Below, piece after piece: positions 31,766 to 36,213 of a stretch of 36,213 nt of DNA. Within the stretch, counting starts at the first letter, position 1. Each line of letters starts with the position of its first letter. A model generated the notes under the pieces. That model was not told where the DNA came from. It was given only the letters and a program-made list of their open reading frames with translations, and did no database searches. Location of the stretch: assembly GCA_025356275.1 (NCBI GenBank), contig JANXUK010000127.1:1-36213 (forward strand), given 5' to 3'. The translations under genes and the position numbers were made by a program. This stretch comes from Sphingomonadales bacterium (GTDB taxonomy: Bacteria > Pseudomonadota > Alphaproteobacteria > Sphingomonadales > Sphingomonadaceae).

Positions 31766-32818
31766 ATGCATTTTCTCGATCAGGCCAAAATCTTCATCCG
31801 CTCGGGCGCCGGCGGGCAGGGCGCGGTCAGCTTCCGTCGTGAGAAATACGAGGAATATGGCGGCCCTAATGGCGGCAATGGCGGCAAGGGCGGCGACATC
31901 ATTTTCGAGGCGGTGGCCGGGCTCAACACACTGATCGATTTCCGCTATACCCAGCATTTCAAGGCCCCGCGCGGCGGCGGCGGCGCGGGCACCAACCGTA
32001 CCGGCCGGGGCGGCGATGACCGGGTAATCGCGGTGCCGATCGGCACACAGGTGCTGGATGAGGACCGCGAGGAGGTGCTGCTCGACCTGACCGAGGCTGG
32101 CCAGCGCGTCACGCTGCTGCGCGGCGGCGATGGCGGGCGCGGTAATCTCAGCTACAAATCCGCGACCAACCGCGCGCCCCGCCAGCATGGGCCGGGCTGG
32201 CCGGGTGAGGAGATGTGGGTGTGGCTGCGGTTGAAACTGCTGGCCGATGTTGGCCTGGTGGGGCTGCCCAATGCCGGCAAATCGACGTTCATCAATTACC
32301 TGACCAACGCCCAGGCCAAGGTCGGCGATTATCCGTTCACGACCCTGCGCCCGCAACTGGGCGTGGCGCGGCACAAGGCGCGCGAATTCGTGATCGCCGA
32401 TATTCCCGGGCTGATTGCTGGCGCCGCCGATGGCGCGGGGATCGGTGACCGCTTTCTGGGCCATATCGAGCGCTGCCGGGTGCTGATCCATCTGGTCGAC
32501 ATCACCGGGACCGAGCCGGCCGAGGCGATGCGGGTGGTGGCGAAGGAGCTGGAGATCTATGGCGCAGGCCTTGGCGACAAGCCGCGTCTGGTGGCGCTGA
32601 ACAAGATCGATCAGGCCGATGCCGAACTGGTCGAGGGCTTTGCCGCCGAACTCCGCGCCGCCGGGGCGACCCGCGTGTTCGCCATATCGGGCGCGACCGG
32701 TATGGGCATGGACCGGTTGCTTGATGCGGTGATCGAACACCTCCCCGCCGCCACCGTCACCGAAAGCCCGACCGGCGAGCGCGAGGAGGCCGACGACCGG
32801 CCATGGTCGCCTTTATAG
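31766..32818 (+). CDS. obgE: GTPase ObgE/CgtA
   Basis: Obg is an essential GTPase linked to 50S ribosome assembly and stress control. The 350-residue protein begins MHFLDQAKIFIRSGAGGQGAVSFRREKY, the glycine-rich Obg fold. It then has GGPNGGNGGKGGDI, KAPRGGGGAGTNRTG and GGDGGRGNLSYKS. The G domain has G1 GLPNAGKST (166-174), switch DIPGLIAGA (212-220) and NKID (G4). It lacks the C-terminal extension of E. coli ObgE. The start at 31766 matches the family. It is convergent with the epimerase gene, 2 nt apart, and proB, often an obg neighbour, lies just beyond on the other strand. Confidence 0.97.
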   Translation: MHFLDQAKIFIRSGAGGQGAVSFRREKYEEYGGPNGGNGGKGGDIIFEAVAGLNTLIDFRYTQHFKAPRGGGGAGTNRTGRGGDDRVIAVPIGTQVLDEDREEVLLDLTEAGQRVTLLRGGDGGRGNLSYKSATNRAPRQHGPGWPGEEMWVWLRLKLLADVGLVGLPNAGKSTFINYLTNAQAKVGDYPFTTLRPQLGVARHKAREFVIADIPGLIAGAADGAGIGDRFLGHIERCRVLIHLVDITGTEPAEAMRVVAKELEIYGAGLGDKPRLVALNKIDQADAELVEGFAAELRAAGATRVFAISGATGMGMDRLLDAVIEHLPAATVTESPTGEREEADDRPWSPL

Positions 32819-32820
32819 GC

Positions 32821-33735
32821 TCACCAGCCCGCGCTCGCGTACCACTCGGCCGTGGTTCTCAATCCTTCGCGGGTTCCGATGCGCGGGCGCCACAGTGATG
32901 CGGGCACGGCGGCACCCGCGCTGACCACCCAGTCGGGATGCGCCATATAGCGCGCCCGATCCGGCGTCAGCTTGGCCTGGGCACCCCGCAGCCGCCCGTC
33001 GACCCAAGCCGCCCAGCGCAGCACGCGCGGCGGCAGGCCGATGACCAGCACCCGGCGCCCCACTGCCCGGCCGATCGCGCGCGCCATCGCCGGGTGCGCC
33101 CAGCCGCCGGGCTCGCCATCGTCGGGCTCGAACAGGCGGTTCGTCACATCCTCGCCGCCGGGGATCAGCGCCAGCAGCAGCCGCGCCAGATCCTCGACAT
33201 GGATCAGCGAGGCAGACCCTCCCGCCGGCACCGGCACCACGCCCCACTTCGCCGCACGGAACAGCTCGAACATCTCCCGATCGCGCGGGCCATAGATGCC
33301 GGGCGGGCGCACGATGCTCCAGTCGAGCCCGCTGTCCCGTACCAGCTGCTCTGCCCGCGCCTTGGAGGCGCCATAGGCCGAGAGGTCAGGCTCCCGCGCC
33401 GAAAGCGAGGAGACGAACACCATCCGGGGCACGCCGCCCGCGCGCGCCGCATTGATCAACGCCTGCGTGCCGGCCACATTGCCCTGCGTGAAATCTGCGG
33501 GCGCGCGCGCGCTGACCACGCCGGCGACATGGATCACCGCCTCGGCGCCGTTCATCATGCGGGCCAGCGCCTCGCGATTGGCAAGGTCGCCCTTGACCCA
33601 GGTGACGCCCTGACGAAGCGGCTGATCGCTGCGCGCAAGGGCCATGATCTCGATCCCGCATTGCATCGCCAGATCGATCAGCATCGACCCGACGAAGCCC
33701 GTACCCCCCGTCAGCGCAATACGCGGTGCGCTCAC
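32821..33735 (-). CDS. NAD-dependent epimerase/dehydratase family protein (extended SDR)
   Basis: This is a 304-residue Rossmann-fold protein. TGGTGFVG (9-16) binds NAD(P), and SAYGASKARAE carries the Tyr-x-x-x-Lys catalytic pair. IVRPPGIYGPRD and SLIHVEDLARLLLAL are typical of extended SDRs. Such proteins include nucleotide-sugar epimerases, 3beta-HSD-like enzymes and complex I assembly factors; the substrate is not apparent. The start is GTG at 33735, overlapping the proB stop (GTGA), so it is coupled to proline synthesis genes without an evident metabolic link. A longer upstream reading would run through proB in another frame. Confidence 0.88.
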   Translation of the reverse strand: MSAPRIALTGGTGFVGSMLIDLAMQCGIEIMALARSDQPLRQGVTWVKGDLANREALARMMNGAEAVIHVAGVVSARAPADFTQGNVAGTQALINAARAGGVPRMVFVSSLSAREPDLSAYGASKARAEQLVRDSGLDWSIVRPPGIYGPRDREMFELFRAAKWGVVPVPAGGSASLIHVEDLARLLLALIPGGEDVTNRLFEPDDGEPGGWAHPAMARAIGRAVGRRVLVIGLPPRVLRWAAWVDGRLRGAQAKLTPDRARYMAHPDWVVSAGAAVPASLWRPRIGTREGLRTTAEWYASAGW

Positions 33736-34874
33736 AACAGAACGAGCTGATCGCGGTGGACGATGGCCGAACGCGGCGCATAGCCGAGGATCGCAGCGTG
33801 CTGGCTGGAATGATGCCCGATCAGCGCGGCGCATTCGCCAGCGTCATACTCGCTCAGCCCATGCGCCAGAACCGCGCCGCCCGCGCCGTGGATCGCCACC
33901 GCATCGCCGCGCGAAAAGCTGCCCGAGACCCCGGTGATGCCGCGCGCGAGCAGGCTGCTCCCCGTGCCCAAGGCCGCCGCTGCGCCTGCATCGATGGTCA
34001 GTACGCCGCGCAGCCGCAGCCGCCCGCCCAGCCACGCCTTTTGCGCTCGCCGGGCGGTTGTCGCGCGCGCGGGCAGGAACAGCGTGCCGATCCCCTCGCC
34101 GGTCACGCGCGCCATCGGTGACGCAGGCTGGCCATTGCCGATGGCGAGGGCAATCCCGGCCCGCGCGGCAATCTCAGCAGCCTGCAACTTGGAGACCATG
34201 CCCCCCGAACCCATCCCCGAACCCGACCGCGCGCTGGCCATCGCCCGCACTTCATCGGTGATGCCATTAACCACCGGGAGGAGCACCGCGCCGGCCTCGG
34301 CCGGATGCCGGTCATACAGCCCGTCGACATCGGACAGCAGCAGCACCGCATCGGCCCGCGCCGCCTGCGCCACGCGCGCCGCCAGCCGGTCATTGTCGCC
34401 AAAGCGGATTTCCTGGGTCGCGACGCTGTCATTCTCGTTGATCACCGGCACTGCCCCCGCCTCCAGCAAGCGTGACAGTGTGGCGGCGGCATTGAGATAG
34501 CGCCGCCGATCCTCCAGATCATCGAGCGTCAGCAGGATTTGCGCGGCCACGATCCCATGCCCCGCCAGCAGCTCGGCCCACAGCCCCGACAGCGCGATCT
34601 GACCCACCGCGGCTGCCGCCTGCGCATCCGCCAGACTGCCGCGCCCGCCTTTGCCCAGCCGCAAGGTCCCCGCGCCCAGGGCAATAGCGCCGCTGCTGAC
34701 CACGATAACCTGTTGCCCGCGTGCCTTGGCAGCTGCAATCTCCGCCACCAGAGCCGCCAGCCATGCGCGCCTCGGCCCCTTCGCGTCCACCAACAGCGAC
34801 GAGCCGACCTTGACCACGAGGCGCGGGCAGGCCGCGGCACTGGCAAGGTCGGCAAGGGCGGTGATGCTGGTCAT
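33732..34874 (-). CDS. proB: Glutamate 5-kinase
   Basis: ProB phosphorylates glutamate to gamma-glutamyl phosphate, the first step of proline synthesis, and is fed-back by proline. The 380-residue protein has the amino-acid-kinase domain (LVVKVGSSLLVD, VIVVSSGAIALGAG, AAVGQIALSGLWAELL, PVINENDSVATQEIRFGDNDRLAA, LLLSDVDGLYDRHP) and a C-terminal PUA domain from about residue 280. The full length and both domains are intact. proA is not adjacent in the window, so it lies elsewhere. The ATG at 34874 is the first good start. Confidence 0.95.
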   Translation of the reverse strand: MTSITALADLASAAACPRLVVKVGSSLLVDAKGPRRAWLAALVAEIAAAKARGQQVIVVSSGAIALGAGTLRLGKGGRGSLADAQAAAAVGQIALSGLWAELLAGHGIVAAQILLTLDDLEDRRRYLNAAATLSRLLEAGAVPVINENDSVATQEIRFGDNDRLAARVAQAARADAVLLLSDVDGLYDRHPAEAGAVLLPVVNGITDEVRAMASARSGSGMGSGGMVSKLQAAEIAARAGIALAIGNGQPASPMARVTGEGIGTLFLPARATTARRAQKAWLGGRLRLRGVLTIDAGAAAALGTGSSLLARGITGVSGSFSRGDAVAIHGAGGAVLAHGLSEYDAGECAALIGHHSSQHAAILGYAPRSAIVHRDQLVLL

Positions 34875-34928
34875 GGCTGGCGCGGCTTAAACCAATGGTC
34901 CACCGATGCGACCCCTAAAATCACCGCC

Positions 34929-36074
34929 TCACCCGCCAATCAGCTCGCGGCCGATCAGCATCCGCCGGATCTCGTTGGTCCCCGCGCCAATATCCAGCAG
35001 CTTGGCATCGCGCATAAACCGCTCCACCGGCCAGTCCTTCGTATAGCCCGCGCCGCCCAAAGCCTGCACCGCCTCCAGCGCAACCTTCATAGCATTCTCG
35101 CTGGCCAGCAGGATCGCTCCCGCCGCATCGAAGCGCGTGGTGCGCCCGGCGTCGCACGCCCGCGCCACCGCATAGACATAGGCCCGCGCCGAATTCAGCG
35201 CGACATACATATCGGCGATCTTGGCCTGCATCAGCTGAAACGCGCCGATCGGCTTCCCGAACTGCCGCCGCTCCCGGACGTAGGGCAGCACCACGTCGAG
35301 GCAGGCCTGCATGATCCCCAGCTGTATACCCGACAGCACGGTGCGCTCATAATCGAGGCCGGACATCAGCACCCCGGCACCGCCGCCCACCGGACCCATC
35401 ACGTTTTCTGCGGGCACGGTGCAGTCGTTGAACACCAGCTCGGCGGTGGGTGAGCCGCGCATGCCCATCTTGTCGATCTTCTGCCCGATGGAGAAACCCG
35501 CCATGCCTTTCTCGATGATAAAGGCGGTGATGCCCTTCGACCCCTCGCCGGTGCGCGCATAGACCACCAGCGTATCGGCCTCCGACGCATTGGTGATCCA
35601 GAATTTGGTGCCGTTCAGCACGTAATGATCGCCCCGCGCCTCGGCCTTCAGCTTCATCGACATCACATCGGACCCCGCGCCCACCTCCGACATTGCCAGA
35701 CTGCCGACATGCTCGCCCGAGATCAGCGGCGGCAGATACCTGGCCTTTTGCGCATCATTGCCCCAGCGCCGGATCTGATTGACGCACAGGTTGGAATGCG
35801 CGCCATACGACAGCCCGATCGAGGCCGAGGCCCGCGCCACCTCCTCCTGCGCCACGACATGCTCCAGATAGCCGAGGCCGAGCCCGCCGAACTCCTCCTC
35901 GACGGTGATGCCATGCAGGCCCAATGCGCCCATCTCGGGCCATAGCGCGCGCGGAAACCAGTCCTTCGCGTCGATCTCGGCGGCCAGCGGCGCAATCCGT
36001 TCATCGGCAAAGCGCGCGGCAGCGTCGCGAATCATGTCGGCATTCTCGCCCAGTGCAAAATCGAACTCAGCCAT
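34929..36074 (-). CDS. ivd: Acyl-CoA dehydrogenase, isovaleryl-CoA dehydrogenase type
   Basis: This FAD flavoprotein forms the 2,3 double bond in isovaleryl-CoA, a step of leucine breakdown. The 381-residue protein has the three acyl-CoA dehydrogenase domains. [20 protein letters not shown] and [15 protein letters not shown] are in the middle. [18 protein letters not shown] carries a Glu in the place where isovaleryl-CoA dehydrogenases keep their catalytic base. [21 protein letters not shown] and [28 protein letters not shown] end the protein. AAGGAGA 7-13 nt before the ATG at 36074 fixes the start, since a longer reading runs into the palindromic repeat (36098 onward). The rest of the leucine pathway (liuB-E) is not within the window. 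Confidence 0.93.
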   Translation of the reverse strand: MAEFDFALGENADMIRDAAARFADERIAPLAAEIDAKDWFPRALWPEMGALGLHGITVEEEFGGLGLGYLEHVVAQEEVARASASIGLSYGAHSNLCVNQIRRWGNDAQKARYLPPLISGEHVGSLAMSEVGAGSDVMSMKLKAEARGDHYVLNGTKFWITNASEADTLVVYARTGEGSKGITAFIIEKGMAGFSIGQKIDKMGMRGSPTAELVFNDCTVPAENVMGPVGGGAGVLMSGLDYERTVLSGIQLGIMQACLDVVLPYVRERRQFGKPIGAFQLMQAKIADMYVALNSARAYVYAVARACDAGRTTRFDAAGAILLASENAMKVALEAVQALGGAGYTKDWPVERFMRDAKLLDIGAGTNEIRRMLIGRELIGG

Positions 36075-36080
36075 CCACGA

Positions 36081-36087
36081 TCTCCTT
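36081..36087 (-). promoter_or_regulatory. Strong ribosome binding site of the ivd-type gene
   Basis: On the minus strand AAGGAGA ends 6 nt before the ATG at 36074. It decides the start and sits only about 11 nt from the palindromic repeat that begins at 36098, so the promoter must lie within or beyond the repeat. Confidence 0.8.
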
Positions 36088-36097
36088 GGGGACGCCT

Positions 36098-36176
36098 CTA
36101 GTGGATTGATTTTGACATTCGAGTCCCGCTCGCGGCAAAGCGTGCTTTCGAATGTCAAAATCATAAAATCCACTAG
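36098..36176. repeat. CTAG-bounded bulged palindrome, type A, copy 2
   Basis: The outer stem AGTGGATT (36100-36107) pairs with AATCCACT (36167-36174). The inner GATTTTGACATTCGA (36108-36122) pairs with its complement at 36148-36162, with an ATAA bulge (36163-36166) on the 3' arm. It mirrors copy 1 at 7049-7127, with a paired T-to-C change in the stem and an unrelated loop. CTAG bounds both ends. It lies directly upstream of the ivd-type gene. Confidence 0.82.
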
Positions 36177-36188
36177 AATCAAAATCTT

Positions 36189-36213
36189 CTAGTGGTCCGA
36201 AAAGATTCTGACA
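36189..36213. repeat. CTAG-bounded bulged palindrome, type B, copy 2, cut by window edge
   Basis: CTAGTGGTCCGAAAAG and following bases at 36189-36213 are identical to 7140-7164. The spacer before it (AATCAAAATCTT, 36177-36188) differs from the first spacer by one base. The remainder of the element lies outside the window. Confidence 0.8.

Noticed and set aside
36075..36182. An N-terminal extension of the ivd-type protein through the repeat
   Set aside because: A strong ribosome site precedes the ATG at 36074. The extra residues are translated repeat and resemble those read from the other type A copy near 7050-7130.

Overview
The window is GC-rich chromosomal DNA that is almost entirely coding and carries mostly conserved housekeeping genes. 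Gene content and order point to an alphaproteobacterium, most likely of the order Sphingomonadales. The signs are divergent rph-rdgB-hemW and hrcA-grpE, the queA-tgt pair, a rsmI-yraN-gshB run beside an LpoA-like lipoprotein gene, a tRNA-guanine transglycosylase of Zymomonas type, and many small secreted alanine-rich proteins. The placement rests on recognised protein families and gene order; no database search was run.

Layout from left to right. Positions 1-2066 hold purL on the minus strand, cut by the window edge. Positions 2213-6947 hold a plus-strand run: xseB, ispA, coaD, a lipoprotein cyclophilin, queA and tgt. Positions 6953-7217 are a dense array of palindromic repeats bounded by CTAG. 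Positions 7214-12622 are minus-strand genes: a cold-shock protein, rpsD, a small secreted protein, trmJ, nrdR, glyA, rpiB and a pteridine-reductase-like SDR. A plus-strand phzF-like gene and a broken proline iminopeptidase follow. Positions 14033-18564 are minus-strand rlmN, an IalB-like secreted protein, greB and a soluble lytic transglycosylase. Positions 18742-21027 are plus-strand dapA, an NTF2-like protein and a TauD-type dioxygenase. Then come a minus-strand LpoA-like lipoprotein and, divergent from it, rsmI, yraN, gshB and an acyltransferase. Positions 25787-29194 are the minus-strand cluster rph-rdgB-hemW-xerC. Positions 29307-32818 are plus-strand hrcA, grpE, a glycine-zipper lipoprotein, tRNA-Ala(CGC) and obgE. 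The right end is minus-strand proB, an NAD-dependent epimerase and an isovaleryl-CoA dehydrogenase-like gene.

The genes mainly serve tRNA, rRNA and translation quality (queA, tgt, trmJ, rlmN, rsmI, rpsD, obgE, rph), nucleotide, one-carbon and cofactor metabolism (purL, glyA, nrdR, coaD, rdgB, gshB), the envelope (ispA, slt, LpoA-like), amino acids (dapA, proB, ivd) and heat shock (hrcA, grpE). Translational coupling is common: many genes overlap the previous stop codon by 1-4 bases, and several of the coupled starts are GTG or TTG.

The most unusual content is between the genes. Short palindromic elements recur at about 7.0, 18.7, 25.7 and 36.1 kb, with a fragment at 8.7 kb. Their stems keep pairing while the bases change, they keep an asymmetric 4-5 nt bulge, and most of their edges are CTAG. 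Two of them supply the TAG stop codon of the neighbouring gene, and a fragment of one appears to form the 5' end of a small secreted-protein gene.
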